A stretch of DNA of 64,000 bases from Bordetella sp. BOR01 (GCF_019218885.1 NZ_JAHUWT010000002.1:1302001-1366000); one strand, 5' to 3'; shown: positions 46,965 through 56,775, counted from the first letter of the stretch. Translations and numbers: made by a program. The notes: generated by a model from the letters alone, not told the origin.

Positions 46965-47792
46965 ATGCCCACCACTTTGCTGTCTTCTTCTCCGTCGCGC
47001 CATATGGCCTGGCGCGCGGCCGCCGATGCGGCGCTGCGTGCCGTCATCGGGCCGGCGGCGGGTTTTGCCTTGTTCGTGCTGGTATGGCAGGCCATCGCCA
47101 TGTGGATTCCGGACATCCCCACGCCGGGTGCTACCTGGGAAGCGGCCCGCGCGCTGTTTGCCGACCCCTTCTACGACAACGGTCCCAACGACCAGGGCAT
47201 AGGCTGGAACGTGCTGGCGTCGCTGCGGCGAGTGGCGATCGGTTTCGGGATGGCCGCGCTGGTGGGCATTCCGGCCGGCTTCGTGATGGGGCGCTACGCC
47301 GCGGCCCACGCCATGTTCGCGCCCATCGTCAGCCTGCTGCGGCCGGTATCGCCGCTGGCCTGGCTGCCGTTGGGCCTGCTGCTGTTCCGTGGCGCCGACC
47401 CGGCCGCCATCTGGGCGATTTTCATCTGCTCGATCTGGCCCATGGTGATCAACACCGCGGCCGGCGTGGCACGTGTGCCGCAAGACTATCTGAACGTGGC
47501 CCGCGTGCTGAACCTGTCGGAATGGCAAGTGGTGACCAAGGTGCTGCTGCCATCGGTGTTGCCGCACATCCTGACCGGCGTGCGGCTGTCGATCGGCACC
47601 GCCTGGCTGGTGATCGTGGCCGCCGAAATGCTGACCGGCGGCACCGGCATCGGCTTCTGGCTGTGGGACGAATGGAACAACCTGAAAGTCGAGCACATCG
47701 TCGTTGCCATTTTTGTGATCGGCATCGTGGGCCTGGTGCTGGAAACCGCGTTGGTGCGGCTGGCCCGCCGCTTCGCCTATACCGAGGAGTAG
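46965..47792 (+). CDS. nrtB: Nitrate ABC transporter permease
   Basis: A 275-residue inner-membrane permease with about six membrane segments ([39 protein letters not shown] and others). The EAA loop is seen in [35 protein letters not shown] 46965 has GGAG upstream; a start at 46923 lies in the nrtA end. It pairs with NrtA and NrtD. Confidence 0.92.
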   Translation: MPTTLLSSSPSRHMAWRAAADAALRAVIGPAAGFALFVLVWQAIAMWIPDIPTPGATWEAARALFADPFYDNGPNDQGIGWNVLASLRRVAIGFGMAALVGIPAGFVMGRYAAAHAMFAPIVSLLRPVSPLAWLPLGLLLFRGADPAAIWAIFICSIWPMVINTAAGVARVPQDYLNVARVLNLSEWQVVTKVLLPSVLPHILTGVRLSIGTAWLVIVAAEMLTGGTGIGFWLWDEWNNLKVEHIVVAIFVIGIVGLVLETALVRLARRFAYTEE

Positions 47793-47796
47793 AGCC

Positions 47797-48642
47797 ATGC
47801 AGAAATTCGTGCGCATCGAGCGTGTCGGCCAGACCTTCGTGACGCCGCGCGGCAGCTTTGTCGCGCTGCGCGATATCGACCTGACCGTGGCGCAAGGCGA
47901 GTTCGTCTCGCTGATCGGACATTCGGGCTGCGGCAAGTCCACGTTGTTGAACCTGGTGGCGGGCCTGGCCCGCCCCACCGAGGGCGTGCTGCTGTGCGCC
48001 GAGCGCGAGATCACCGGCCCCGGCCCGGATCGCGCCGTGGTGTTCCAGAACCACTCGCTGCTGCCCTGGCTGAGCTGTTTCCAGAATGTGCACCTGGCGG
48101 TTCAGCGCGTGTTCGGCGCGCGCGAAGGCAAGGCCCAACTGGCCGAACGCACCCATGCGGCGCTGGCGCTGGTGGGGCTGTCGCATGCCAGCGAGAAACT
48201 GCCGGGCGAGATTTCGGGCGGCATGAAGCAGCGCGTGGGTATCGCGCGGGCCCTGGCCATCGAGCCCCAGGTGTTGTTGATGGACGAACCCTTCGGCGCC
48301 CTGGATGCGTTGACCCGCGCGCACTTGCAGGACGAACTGCTGAAGATCGTGGCCGCCACGCGAAGCACCACCATCATGGTGACCCACGATGTGGATGAGG
48401 CGGTGCTGCTGTCGGACCGCATCGTCATGCTGACCAACGGCCCGGCGGCCACCATCGGACAGGTGCTGGCGGTGCCATTGCCGCGCCCCCGCGATCGCGT
48501 GGCGCTGGCCAGCCATCCCGATTACCTGGCCTGCCGCGCCGCGGTGGTCGATTTCCTGCACCGGCGCCACGGCAATCCGGCGCAGGCCCGGGCAGCCGCG
48601 CCCCGCGAAGCCGCCGAAGTCATGGAAGCCGCCGACGCCTGA
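47797..48642 (+). CDS. nrtD: Nitrate ABC transporter ATP-binding protein
   Basis: A 281-residue ABC ATPase. Walker A is GHSGCGKST, the Q-loop [12 protein letters not shown], the signature [14 protein letters not shown], Walker [13 protein letters not shown] and the H-switch [10 protein letters not shown]. It lacks the extra NrtA-like domain of cyanobacterial NrtC, so it is the single-domain NrtD/NasD type. The gene begins 4 bp after nrtB. Confidence 0.93.
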   Translation: MQKFVRIERVGQTFVTPRGSFVALRDIDLTVAQGEFVSLIGHSGCGKSTLLNLVAGLARPTEGVLLCAEREITGPGPDRAVVFQNHSLLPWLSCFQNVHLAVQRVFGAREGKAQLAERTHAALALVGLSHASEKLPGEISGGMKQRVGIARALAIEPQVLLMDEPFGALDALTRAHLQDELLKIVAATRSTTIMVTHDVDEAVLLSDRIVMLTNGPAATIGQVLAVPLPRPRDRVALASHPDYLACRAAVVDFLHRRHGNPAQARAAAPREAAEVMEAADA

Positions 48643-48673
48643 GGCGCGGCCCACAAGCAAGACGAGAGACATC

Positions 48674-51112
48674 ATGGAAAAGAAACTGAAGCTGGTGATG
48701 GTGGGCAACGGCATGGCCGGCGTGCGCACGCTGGAAGAACTGCTGAAGCTGGCCCCCGACCTGTACGACATCACCGTATTCGGCTCGGAGCCCTATCCCA
48801 ACTACAACCGCATCCTGCTGTCGCCGGTGCTGACCGGCGAGCAGACTTTGCAGGACATCGTGCTCAACGATGTGGACTGGTACCGGTCCAATGGCATCGA
48901 CTTGCGCATGAACTGCAAGGTGGCGCGCATCAATCGCGCGCGCCGCATCGTCGTCGGCGAAGACGGCAGCGAAGTGCCCTACGACCGGCTGCTGCTGGCC
49001 ACCGGGTCGAACCCGTTCATCCTGCCGATTCCCGGCAATGACCTGGACGGCGTGGTGACCTTCCGCGACATTCGCGACGTGAACCTGATGATCGAGGCGG
49101 CCCGCACGCACAAGCACGCGGTGGTGATCGGCGGCGGCCTGCTGGGCCTGGAAGCCGCCAGCGGCCTGGCGGCGCGCGGCATGGAGGTATCGGTGGTGCA
49201 CCTGGGCTCGGGGCTGCTCGACCGCCAGCTCGATCCGCAGGCCGCGCTGCTGCTGCAGCGCAGCCTGGAAGCGCGGGGCCTGAAGTTCCTGATGCCGCGC
49301 CAGACCGAGGCATTGCTGGGCAGTGAACAGGGCCGCGTGCGCGCGGTGCGCTTTGCCAATGGCGAGGAAGTCGACGCCGACCTGGTGGTGATGGCGGTGG
49401 GTATCCGGCCCAACACCGACCTGGCGGAAAGCTGCGGCCTGTACGTGAACCGGGGCGTGGTGGTCAGCGACACGCTGCAGACCTACGACCCCCTGATCTA
49501 TGCCGTGGGCGAATGCGTCAGCCACCGCGGCACCGCCTACGGCCTGGTGGCGCCGCTGTTCGAGCAGGCCAAGGTGGCCGCCAATCACTTGGCGCTGCAT
49601 GGCATCGGCCGCTATGAAGGCAGCGTGACCTCGACCAAGCTGAAAGTGACTGGCATCGACGTATTTTCGGCCGGAGACTTCCTGGGCGGGCAGGGCACCG
49701 AAGAAATCACCCTGGCCGACCCGGTGGGCGGGGTCTACAAGAAACTGGTATTGAGAGACGACAAGCTGGTCGGTGCCTGCCTGTATGGCGATACGGGTGA
49801 CGGCGCCTGGTACTTCCGGCTGATCCGCGAGGGCAAGCGCATCGACGAGCTGCGCGACCAACTGATGTTCGGCGAAAGCGCCATCGGCGGCGACACCGGC
49901 CATGCCGGCGAGAACCGCGCCATCGGCATGGCCGACAGCGCCGAAGTGTGCGGCTGCAATGGCGTATGCAAGGGCGCCATCGTCAAGGCCATCCGCGACA
50001 AAGGCCTGTTCACGGTCGATGAGGTAAAGAAACACACCAAGGCCGCTAGTTCCTGCGGGTCTTGCAGCGGCCTGGTAGAGCAGATCCTGATCAACTGCGT
50101 GGGTGGTGCGGCCGACGTCAAGCCGAAATCCGAGAAGGCCCTGTGCGGCTGCACCGACCTGACACATGGCGAAGTGCGCAAGGCCATCCGCGAGCATCAC
50201 CTGGTCACTATCCCGGCCGCCATGCATTTCATGGACTGGCGCACGCCCGATGGCTGCGCCACCTGCCGACCGGCCTTGAACTACTACCTGTTGTCCACCT
50301 GGCCCGGCGAGGCGCGCGACGACGGCCAGTCGCGCCTGGCCAACGAACGCATGCACGCCAATATCCAGAAAGACGGCACGTATTCGGTGGTGCCGCGCAT
50401 GTGGGGAGGCGTGACCAACCCGTCCGAATTGCGCCGCATTGCCGACGTGGCCGACAAATACGCGATTCCGCTGGTCAAAGTAACCGGCGGCCAGCGCATC
50501 GACCTGCTGGGCGTGAAGAAAGAGGACCTGCCCAAGGTGTGGGCCGACCTGGACATGCCTTCGGGTCATGCCTATGGCAAAAGCCTGCGCACCGTGAAGA
50601 CTTGCGTGGGCAGCGAATTCTGCCGCTTCGGCACGCAGGATTCCACCGCCATGGGCATTGCGCTGGAAAAAGACCTGGTGGGCATGTGGAGCCCGCACAA
50701 GGTCAAGCTGGCGGTGTCGGGCTGCCCGCGCAACTGCGCCGAATCGGGCATCAAGGACGTGGGCATCATCGCGGTGGACTCGGGCTGGGAACTGTATGTC
50801 GGCGGCAATGGCGGCATCAAGACCGAAGTGGCGCAGTTCTTCGCCAAGGTCAAGACCGCCGAAGAAGTGCTGGAATACAGCGGCGCGTTCCTGCAGCTTT
50901 ACCGCGAAGAAGCCTTCTACCTGGAACGCACCGTGCACTACCTGGCGCGCGTGGGCCTGGAGCACGCCAAGGTCCGCGTGGTCGAGGACGCCGCCAACCG
51001 CGCCGAACTCTACGCGCGCCTGAAGTTCGCCCTGTCGTTCGAGACCGACCCGTGGGAAGCGCGCCGCGAAACCGCCCCCGCCGCCCGCGAATTCCAATCA
51101 TTGACCGTATGA
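48674..51112 (+). CDS. nirB: NAD(P)H nitrite reductase large subunit
   Basis: An 812-residue cytoplasmic enzyme that reduces nitrite to ammonia with six electrons. An N-terminal FAD/NAD oxidoreductase domain (VMVGNGMAGVRTLEEL, ATGSNPFILPIPG, AVVIGGGLLGLEAA) is followed by a BFD-like [2Fe-2S] domain (CGCNGVCKGAI, CGSCSGLV) and a siroheme/4Fe-4S domain with CVGSEFCRFG and SGCPRNCAES cysteines. The length is about that of E. coli NirB. Siroheme comes from cysG close by. Confidence 0.96.
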   Translation: MEKKLKLVMVGNGMAGVRTLEELLKLAPDLYDITVFGSEPYPNYNRILLSPVLTGEQTLQDIVLNDVDWYRSNGIDLRMNCKVARINRARRIVVGEDGSEVPYDRLLLATGSNPFILPIPGNDLDGVVTFRDIRDVNLMIEAARTHKHAVVIGGGLLGLEAASGLAARGMEVSVVHLGSGLLDRQLDPQAALLLQRSLEARGLKFLMPRQTEALLGSEQGRVRAVRFANGEEVDADLVVMAVGIRPNTDLAESCGLYVNRGVVVSDTLQTYDPLIYAVGECVSHRGTAYGLVAPLFEQAKVAANHLALHGIGRYEGSVTSTKLKVTGIDVFSAGDFLGGQGTEEITLADPVGGVYKKLVLRDDKLVGACLYGDTGDGAWYFRLIREGKRIDELRDQLMFGESAIGGDTGHAGENRAIGMADSAEVCGCNGVCKGAIVKAIRDKGLFTVDEVKKHTKAASSCGSCSGLVEQILINCVGGAADVKPKSEKALCGCTDLTHGEVRKAIREHHLVTIPAAMHFMDWRTPDGCATCRPALNYYLLSTWPGEARDDGQSRLANERMHANIQKDGTYSVVPRMWGGVTNPSELRRIADVADKYAIPLVKVTGGQRIDLLGVKKEDLPKVWADLDMPSGHAYGKSLRTVKTCVGSEFCRFGTQDSTAMGIALEKDLVGMWSPHKVKLAVSGCPRNCAESGIKDVGIIAVDSGWELYVGGNGGIKTEVAQFFAKVKTAEEVLEYSGAFLQLYREEAFYLERTVHYLARVGLEHAKVRVVEDAANRAELYARLKFALSFETDPWEARRETAPAAREFQSLTV

Positions 51113-51120
51113 GACCGACC

Positions 51121-51450
51121 ATGTCGCAAGCCGCTACCTGCCAATGGCGCAGCATCTGCCATATCAACGAGATTCCGCCGCTGGGCGCGCGCGTGGTGCA
51201 GCGCCCGGGCCAGGACAACGTGGCCATCTTCCGCACCAGCGACGACCAGGTCTTTGCAGTGGTCGATCGCTGCCCGCACAAGGGCGGTCCGCTGTCGGCC
51301 GGGTTGGTGCATGGCCGCTCGGTGGCCTGCCCGCTGCACGGCTGGGTGATGGACCTGGCCAGCGGCCAGGCCCAGGCGCCCGACGAAGGTTGCGTGCAGA
51401 CCCTGCCGGTCAAGGTCGATGGCAGTGCGGTGTACCTGGGCTTGGAATGA
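51121..51450 (+). CDS. nirD: Nitrite reductase small subunit
   Basis: A 109-residue Rieske-type partner of NirB. The cluster ligands CPHKGGPL and CPLHGW are both present, although some NirD proteins have lost them. ATG 51121 is chosen; ATG 51109 overlaps the nirB stop and would add four residues. It overlaps nasA by ATGA. Confidence 0.93.
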   Translation: MSQAATCQWRSICHINEIPPLGARVVQRPGQDNVAIFRTSDDQVFAVVDRCPHKGGPLSAGLVHGRSVACPLHGWVMDLASGQAQAPDEGCVQTLPVKVDGSAVYLGLE

Positions 51451-54161
51451 AGGCCCACCCCCGAAGCGCTGCGCACGAACGCACGGTGGCCTCGGTGTGC
51501 TGTTATTGCGGTACCGGCTGCGGTGTGCGCGTGACGGTGCGCGACGACCGGGTGGTGGCGGTGGCGGGCGATGCCGACCACCCGTCCAACCGCGGCAAGC
51601 TGTGCAGCAAGGGGTTGGCGCTGGCCGATACGGTGCGTGACGACGCGGCGCGGGTGCTACGGGCCGAATGGCGCCCCGAGCGCGGCCGCGAACGCGTGCC
51701 GGTGGCGCTGTCCGATGCGCTGGACCTGGCGGCCGGCAAACTGGCCACCGCCATCGGCATGCATGGCCCGGATGCGGTGGGCTTCTATCTGTCGGGCCAG
51801 TTGCTGACCGAAGACTACGCGGTCTTCAACAAGCTGGCGCGCGCGCTGGTGGGCACCAACAATATCGACACCAATTCGCGGCTGTGCATGTCCAGCGCGG
51901 TGTCGGGCTACAAGCTGACCCTGGGCGCCGATGCGCCGCCCGCCTGCTACGACGACCTCGAGCTGGCCGACACCGTGCTGATCGCCGGGGCCAACATGGC
52001 TTATGCGCATCCGGTGCTGTTTCGCCGGCTGGAAGCGGCCAAGGCTGCGCGCCCCGATACGAAGATCGTGGTGGTGGACCCGCGCCGCACCGACACGGCC
52101 GCGCTGGCCGACCTGCACCTGCCCATCATGCCCGGCACCGACGTGGCGCTGTTCCATGCCATGCTCAATGTCATGGTGTGGGAAGGGCTGGTCGACCCGG
52201 CCTACATGGCGGCGCATACGTCCGGCTTCGACGCGCTGAAGGCACGCGTGCACGAATTCACGCCGCGCGCGGCGCAAGACGTCTGCGGCGTGCCGGCGGC
52301 CGACATCGTGCAGGCGGCGCGCTGGTTCGGCCAGGCGGGCGCCGCCCTGTCGCTCTACACCATGGGCTTGAACCAGTCCAGCAGCGGCACCGCCAAGAAC
52401 GGAGCGCTGATCAACCTGCACCTGGCCACGGGCCAGATCGGCCGACCCGGCACGGGGCCGTTCTCGCTGACCGGCCAGCCCAATGCCATGGGCGGACGCG
52501 AGGCCGGCGGCATGGCCACGCTGCTGCCGGGCCACCGCGATCCGGCCACGCCCGCGCACCGCCAGGAAGTGGCCGCGCTATGGGGAGTGGACAGCCTGCC
52601 CGCCACGCCCGGCAAGCCCGCGCTGGAAATGTTCGACGCGGTGCTGGAAGGGCGCATCAAGGTGTTGTGGATCGCGGCCACCAACCCGGCCCAGTCGCTG
52701 CCCGACCAGGCGCGGGTGCGCGCCGCGCTGCAAAAGGCCGAATTCGTCATCGTGCAGGAAGCCTACGCCGGCACCGAGACCCTGGCTTATGCCGACCTGG
52801 TGCTGCCGGCGGCCACCTGGCCGGAAAAGTCCGGCACCGCCACTAATTCCGAGCGCCGCATCAGCCGCGTGCGCGCGGCCATCGCGCCGCCCGGCGATGC
52901 CCGGCCCGACTGGCAACTGGCCGCCAGCGTGGCGCAGCGCCTGGCCCGGCTGGTGGCACCCGCCAAGGCCGCCTTGTTCGACTACGCGGACGAAAGCGCC
53001 GTGTTTGCCGAACACGCCCGCCTGACCGCCGGGCGCGACCTGGACTACAGCGCGGTGGATTATGCCGTGCTGGAACGCCAAGGGCCGGTGCAGTGGCCAT
53101 ACCGCGGCCAGGCAGCCACGCCGCGCTTGTACACCGACGGGCGGTTTGCCACCGCCGATGGCCGCGCGCGCTTCTTCGATACTGGCTACACGCCTGTGGC
53201 CGAAGCGGTGTCGGCGCAGTATCCCTTGCGGCTGACCACCGGCCGGCTGCGCGACCACTGGCATACGCTGGCGCGCACCAGCCTGGCCCCGGCGCTGACG
53301 CGCCATGTGGAAGAGCCTTGGCTGTCGGTGCATCCCCTCGATCTGGAACGCCTGAAGCTCACGCCCGGCGCGCTGGCGCGCGTGCGTTCGCGGCGCGGGG
53401 CCATCGTGCTGCCGGTGCGTCCCGATGACACGCTCAAGCCCGGCCACGCGTTCCTGCCCATGCACTGGGGCAGCGCTTTCATGGCGGGCCTGGGCGTGAA
53501 TGCACTGACCAATCCGTCGTGCGACCCCGTTTCGCGCCAACCGGAATTGAAGCACGCGGCCGTGGCCGTGGCGCCGGCACGCCTGCCGTGGCAGGCCATG
53601 GGGTGGCTGGCCGGCGATGCCGCGCTGCTGCGCGCGCAACTGGCGCCATGGCTGCGGCGCTTTGACTATGCGGCGCTGCTGCCCTGCGCGGCAGGCCCGG
53701 GCGTGCGGCTGCGCGTGGCGGCCGACTCGGCGCCGCCGGCGCATGTGGTGGATGCGCTGGCGCAGGCGCTGGGGCTGGAACGTCCCGACGCGGCTTTCGA
53801 CGACGCATCGCGCGGGGTGTTGCGGCGCCTGCGCCTGGTTGATGGCGGACCGGCCGCCTTCCTGTTGGCGGGCGACGTGCGGGCGCACGATGGCTTGCTG
53901 GCCTGGGCCGAAGGGGGCGATGCGCCGGCCAGCCTGGCCATGCTGCTGATGGGGCGTACGCAGGTCGCGCCGCGGGCGCGTACCGTGTGCGCTTGTGTGG
54001 GCGTTACCGACCAGGCCATCCGTGCCGGCGCAGAAGCCGGCCTGGATGCCGAGGGCCTGAAGGCCCGCCTGGGCTGCGGGTCCGGCTGTGGCTCGTGCAT
54101 GCCGGAAGTGCGCCGCCTGGCCGCGCTGCATGCCGTAAGCGTGGCAGGTGCGGGCGCCTGA
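51447..54161 (+). CDS. nasA: Assimilatory nitrate reductase catalytic subunit
   Basis: A 904-residue molybdenum enzyme that reduces nitrate to nitrite in the cytoplasm. The N-terminal 4Fe-4S motif CCYCGTGCGV...GKLCSKG is followed by the molybdopterin-binding domains (SSAVSGYKLTLGADAPPACYDD, FSLTGQPNAMGGREAGG, LTTGRLRDHWHTLARTS). A C-terminal BFD-like [2Fe-2S] domain (VCACVGVTDQAI, GCGSGCGSCMPEVRR) adds an electron entry site, as in Klebsiella-type NasA. No Tat signal is present, as expected. The start is fixed by the ATGA overlap with nirD. No separate NasC/NasB electron donor gene is in the window. Confidence 0.95.
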   Translation: MKAHPRSAAHERTVASVCCYCGTGCGVRVTVRDDRVVAVAGDADHPSNRGKLCSKGLALADTVRDDAARVLRAEWRPERGRERVPVALSDALDLAAGKLATAIGMHGPDAVGFYLSGQLLTEDYAVFNKLARALVGTNNIDTNSRLCMSSAVSGYKLTLGADAPPACYDDLELADTVLIAGANMAYAHPVLFRRLEAAKAARPDTKIVVVDPRRTDTAALADLHLPIMPGTDVALFHAMLNVMVWEGLVDPAYMAAHTSGFDALKARVHEFTPRAAQDVCGVPAADIVQAARWFGQAGAALSLYTMGLNQSSSGTAKNGALINLHLATGQIGRPGTGPFSLTGQPNAMGGREAGGMATLLPGHRDPATPAHRQEVAALWGVDSLPATPGKPALEMFDAVLEGRIKVLWIAATNPAQSLPDQARVRAALQKAEFVIVQEAYAGTETLAYADLVLPAATWPEKSGTATNSERRISRVRAAIAPPGDARPDWQLAASVAQRLARLVAPAKAALFDYADESAVFAEHARLTAGRDLDYSAVDYAVLERQGPVQWPYRGQAATPRLYTDGRFATADGRARFFDTGYTPVAEAVSAQYPLRLTTGRLRDHWHTLARTSLAPALTRHVEEPWLSVHPLDLERLKLTPGALARVRSRRGAIVLPVRPDDTLKPGHAFLPMHWGSAFMAGLGVNALTNPSCDPVSRQPELKHAAVAVAPARLPWQAMGWLAGDAALLRAQLAPWLRRFDYAALLPCAAGPGVRLRVAADSAPPAHVVDALAQALGLERPDAAFDDASRGVLRRLRLVDGGPAAFLLAGDVRAHDGLLAWAEGGDAPASLAMLLMGRTQVAPRARTVCACVGVTDQAIRAGAEAGLDAEGLKARLGCGSGCGSCMPEVRRLAALHAVSVAGAGA

Positions 54162-54173
54162 CGTCCGTTACTA

Positions 54174-54268
54174 GCCAGGTGTCAGGCTCCGCAGGTGCCT
54201 GACACCAAAGTGTGCAACGACTGCCTCAATCGCATAGTGTCAGGCACCTGCGGAGCCTGACACCTGGC
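54174..54268. repeat. Perfect 32-bp inverted repeat between convergent genes
   Basis: 54174-54205 and 54237-54268 are exact reverse complements separated by 31 bp. Each arm also folds alone, since GTGTCAGGC and GCCTGACAC flank a 9-nt loop within it. It follows nasA and precedes the 3' end of the convergent lipoprotein gene, so it can serve as a bidirectional terminator. The form suggests two head-to-head copies of one dispersed palindromic element. Confidence 0.8.
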
Positions 54269-54282
54269 AATACCGGCCCCGG

Positions 54283-54975
54283 CTACGGCTGCCTGACGGC
54301 CGCCAGGAAGGCGGGATCTTTCACCAGCTCTTCGATGTTCAGGCGGATCGTGTCGTTGAGCGCGCCGAAGAAGTTGGCGAACTTGGTGGTGCGGCGCTTG
54401 ATTTCCTTGGTGGCCTGGTACACCGGCTTGCCGCTGGCCTTGTCGGCCACCAGGTAGGCAACGCGCAGGGTCCAGTCCACCGAATAGCCCAGGTCGTCGA
54501 TCAGGAATTCCTGGATGTCGCCGGTCAGGCGGGTTGCCTGCGCGGTGCCGTTGACCTTGACGCCCATGAAGCGCAGTTCGGCGAAGGTGGCATCGCGCAC
54601 CAGGTCCTTGATGTCTTTTTCCAGCAGGATGCTGCCCATGGCCGTGTTGCGGATCTGGTTGGGCTCGATCCTGGCGGGCTGGTAGCTGCCCGGTGAACCG
54701 CCGCTGGCTTGCTGCGAAGAGGACAGGCCGGCGTTGACGTAGCGGTCATTCTTGGAAACCGGGGCCGGCGCGCCGTCTTCGATCTTGTTCGGGTCGTAGT
54801 TGAACGCCCCCACCTCGACGCTGCCCTCGGCGCTCAGTACTGACGACGGTGAATAGGTAACCGGGATAGTGTTGGGAACATTCGCGCAGCCGGCCAAAGT
54901 GGCCGCGCCGGCCAGCACGGCCCAGCAGAAGGCCCGGCGCGGCAATGCGGAAAAGCACCATGACAAGAACGACAT
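54283..54975 (-). CDS. Putative outer-membrane lipoprotein
   Basis: A 230-residue protein with a lipoprotein signal: a hydrophobic stretch ending LAGC (Cys30), then ANVPNTIPVTYSP. The mature part has a flexible Ser/Gly-rich segment (residues 80-100) followed by a mixed region with FAELRFMGVKVNG and DIQEFLIDDLGYSVDWTLRVAYLV, a pattern like YajG/LptE-type small lipoproteins. Gln/Ala at +2 to +3 rather than Asp suggests sorting to the outer membrane. The function is unknown. Confidence 0.75.
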   Translation of the reverse strand: MSFLSWCFSALPRRAFCWAVLAGAATLAGCANVPNTIPVTYSPSSVLSAEGSVEVGAFNYDPNKIEDGAPAPVSKNDRYVNAGLSSSQQASGGSPGSYQPARIEPNQIRNTAMGSILLEKDIKDLVRDATFAELRFMGVKVNGTAQATRLTGDIQEFLIDDLGYSVDWTLRVAYLVADKASGKPVYQATKEIKRRTTKFANFFGALNDTIRLNIEELVKDPAFLAAVRQP

Positions 54976-55138
54976 GAGAACTCACAGACCAAGAATCAGG
55001 GAAATGCGATTTTATACAAAATAAAACAAAATATTTATTCATATATATTTGCGTGTCTGCTGTTTCCATCTGCTGTTTCCAACGCCCGCGCCGGCCCGCC
55101 TCGCGCCGGCCGCCAGGCTATCAACCGGTGTAGTATCG

Positions 55139-55169
55139 AAAAGCCATGCCCGCGTGCATGGCTTTTTTT
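55139..55169 (+). terminator. Intrinsic terminator-like hairpin 20 bp before a start codon
   Basis: AGCCATGC and GCATGGCT form an 8-bp stem followed by a seven-T run on the plus strand, 20 bp before the GTG at 55189. It is in the divergent gap between two exported-protein genes, so it lies in the 5' leader of the second gene if that promoter is upstream. Confidence 0.65.
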
Positions 55170-55188
55170 GAGCTTCTAGGAGTACCCG

Positions 55189-55914
55189 GTGGCGGCACGC
55201 TTTTTTTCTTATCTTTTCCTGGTGGGGGCGGCAGGCTTGTCGGCCCAGGCGCTGGCAGGCGTGTGCGACGCGCGCTTCATGCATGACGGCGGCGCGGTGC
55301 AACTGACCGGTTCCGGCAACCTGAGCCTGGGCGCCGACCTCAGCTTCGCCGACGTGACCAAGACCGATTCGGCCAACTGCCGCGCCCGCGTGCAGGGCAC
55401 GGCCAGCTTCAGCTATGCCGGGCTGCCGGCCGGCAAGTCCAAGCTTGATTATTTGATGACCATCAAGAACGGCAAGGCGGAATTCGTACGTTATGCCAAG
55501 GCCGGCGAAAAGCCCGACGCCGGTGGCCAGTTCGACCTGCGCATGCTGGGCCTGTTTGCCTACGACGGCAAGATCGAGCAGGGCCAGCGCATGCCCGGTG
55601 CGACCTATCGCCTGAATATCGGCAAAGACGCCCCGGTTGGCGGGCAACCCACCACGGTGGTGCGCATTGGCGAAAAAACCGTGGACGCCAGGCAGTCGCT
55701 GGATACCGCGTTGGGCCGCCAGTCATGCTGGCCGATCCGCTACACGCGTAATACCGATCCCACCCAGGCCACGTTCCAGGGCCTCACGCTGCCCATTCCC
55801 GGCATGAACACCACCGTCACCGACTGGTATTGCCCCGAGGTGAATCTGGTCATGCGCCAGGACATCGACCAGGCCGGCGTGAAGTCGGCCGTCGAGATTA
55901 CCCAGATCAGGTAG
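55189..55914 (+). CDS. Exported protein of unknown function
   Basis: A 241-residue protein with a Sec signal (FFSYLFLVGAAGLSAQALAG, cut before VCDARFM). Cysteines near both ends of the mature chain (VCDARF, SANCRAR, QSCWPIR, DWYCPEV) suggest two disulfides in the periplasm. It contains many short strand-like segments and no recognised motif. The GTG start has AGGAG 7 nt upstream. Confidence 0.7.
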   Translation: MAARFFSYLFLVGAAGLSAQALAGVCDARFMHDGGAVQLTGSGNLSLGADLSFADVTKTDSANCRARVQGTASFSYAGLPAGKSKLDYLMTIKNGKAEFVRYAKAGEKPDAGGQFDLRMLGLFAYDGKIEQGQRMPGATYRLNIGKDAPVGGQPTTVVRIGEKTVDARQSLDTALGRQSCWPIRYTRNTDPTQATFQGLTLPIPGMNTTVTDWYCPEVNLVMRQDIDQAGVKSAVEITQIR

Positions 55915-55996
55915 CAGTCCGTAGCAAGCGGCACGGCGATTTGCCGTGGCCGACTGGTATGATGGACCCGTCACTGACACATCAACAGGAGCCTCT

Positions 55997-56314
55997 ATGA
56001 CCACCCGACGATCCGAGGAAGTTGCAAAAGAAAAACTCATCGACAGCGTCAAAAGCAGCCTGAACGATGCAGAAAACCTGTTGCGCGAAGCCGCATCCAG
56101 TTCCGGCGACAAGGCCACCGAACTGCGCGACCGCGCCATGGCCTCGCTCAAGCGCACTCGTGAAGCGTTGTACGACGCCCAGGACGCCGTGCTGGAACGC
56201 GGCCGCAAGGCGGCGCGCGCCACCGACGACTACGTGCACGACAATCCCTGGCAAGCCATCGGCATCGCGGGCGTGACCGGCCTGCTGCTCGGCCTGCTGA
56301 TTTCCCGCCGTTAA
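55997..56314 (+). CDS. DUF883 (ElaB/YqjD-like) membrane-anchored protein
   Basis: A 105-residue protein. A helical, charged N-terminal part (EVAKEKLIDSVKSSLNDAENL and following) is followed by the DYVHDNPWQAIGIAGVTGLLLGLLISRR anchor typical of the family. Relatives bind ribosomes at the membrane in stationary phase. ATG 55997 has AGGAG 5 nt upstream. It is first of a three-gene set with a holin-type protein and a YqjK-like protein. Confidence 0.85.
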   Translation: MTTRRSEEVAKEKLIDSVKSSLNDAENLLREAASSSGDKATELRDRAMASLKRTREALYDAQDAVLERGRKAARATDDYVHDNPWQAIGIAGVTGLLLGLLISRR

Positions 56315-56355
56315 AGCGCGGGGCCGGCCGTCAGGCGGCCGGCCCGCTCTTGCCC

Positions 56356-56775
56356 ATGGGCCTGCGCAGATCGGTATTCGGTGTGGCGGGCAGCCTGGTC
56401 GGGCTGCTGCGTACCCGCCTGGAATTGTTCGCCTTGGAAGCCGCCGAAGAAAAGGCGCGGCTGATCAAGTTGCTGGGCATGGCGTTCGCCGCCTTGCTGT
56501 TCCTGACCCTGGCCGTGCTGGTATTCAGCGTCACCATCGCGGTGGCATTCTGGCCGACCGAAAACCGCTACCTGGCCCTGAGCTTGCTGGCTGCGTTGTA
56601 CGCCGTGATCGGCTTGGGGTTGTTGCTGGTGGTGCGCCGCGAACTGGTATCGGGGCCGGTGCCGTTTTCGGCCACCTTTGAAGAACTGGGCCGCGACGCC
56701 GACCTGCTCGACAACGTGCGCGCCGCGCAGGCCGAACAAGACGCCCAGGCCGACCGCCGGCGCGACGAGGGCTAA
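56356..56775 (+). CDS. Phage-holin-family/YqjE-like membrane protein
   Basis: A 139-residue protein with two membrane segments (LLGMAFAALLFLTLAVLVFSV and YLALSLLAALYAVIGLGLLLV) after an amphipathic N-terminus (TRLELFALEAAEEKARL). This is the phage_holin_3_6/YqjE pattern. Its place between DUF883 and YqjK-like genes matches the conserved yqjD-yqjE-yqjK set, so it is a chromosomal envelope protein, not a phage remnant. Confidence 0.83.
   Translation: MGLRRSVFGVAGSLVGLLRTRLELFALEAAEEKARLIKLLGMAFAALLFLTLAVLVFSVTIAVAFWPTENRYLALSLLAALYAVIGLGLLLVVRRELVSGPVPFSATFEELGRDADLLDNVRAAQAEQDAQADRRRDEG

Noticed and set aside
48620-51097. 825-codon minus-strand open frame opposite nirB
   Set aside because: NirB has all FAD, Fe-S and siroheme motifs on the plus strand; the antisense frame is typical GC-driven openness.
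56356-56775. Phage remnant suggested by a holin-family protein
   Set aside because: The gene is in the conserved DUF883-holin-YqjK chromosomal trio and no other phage gene is near.
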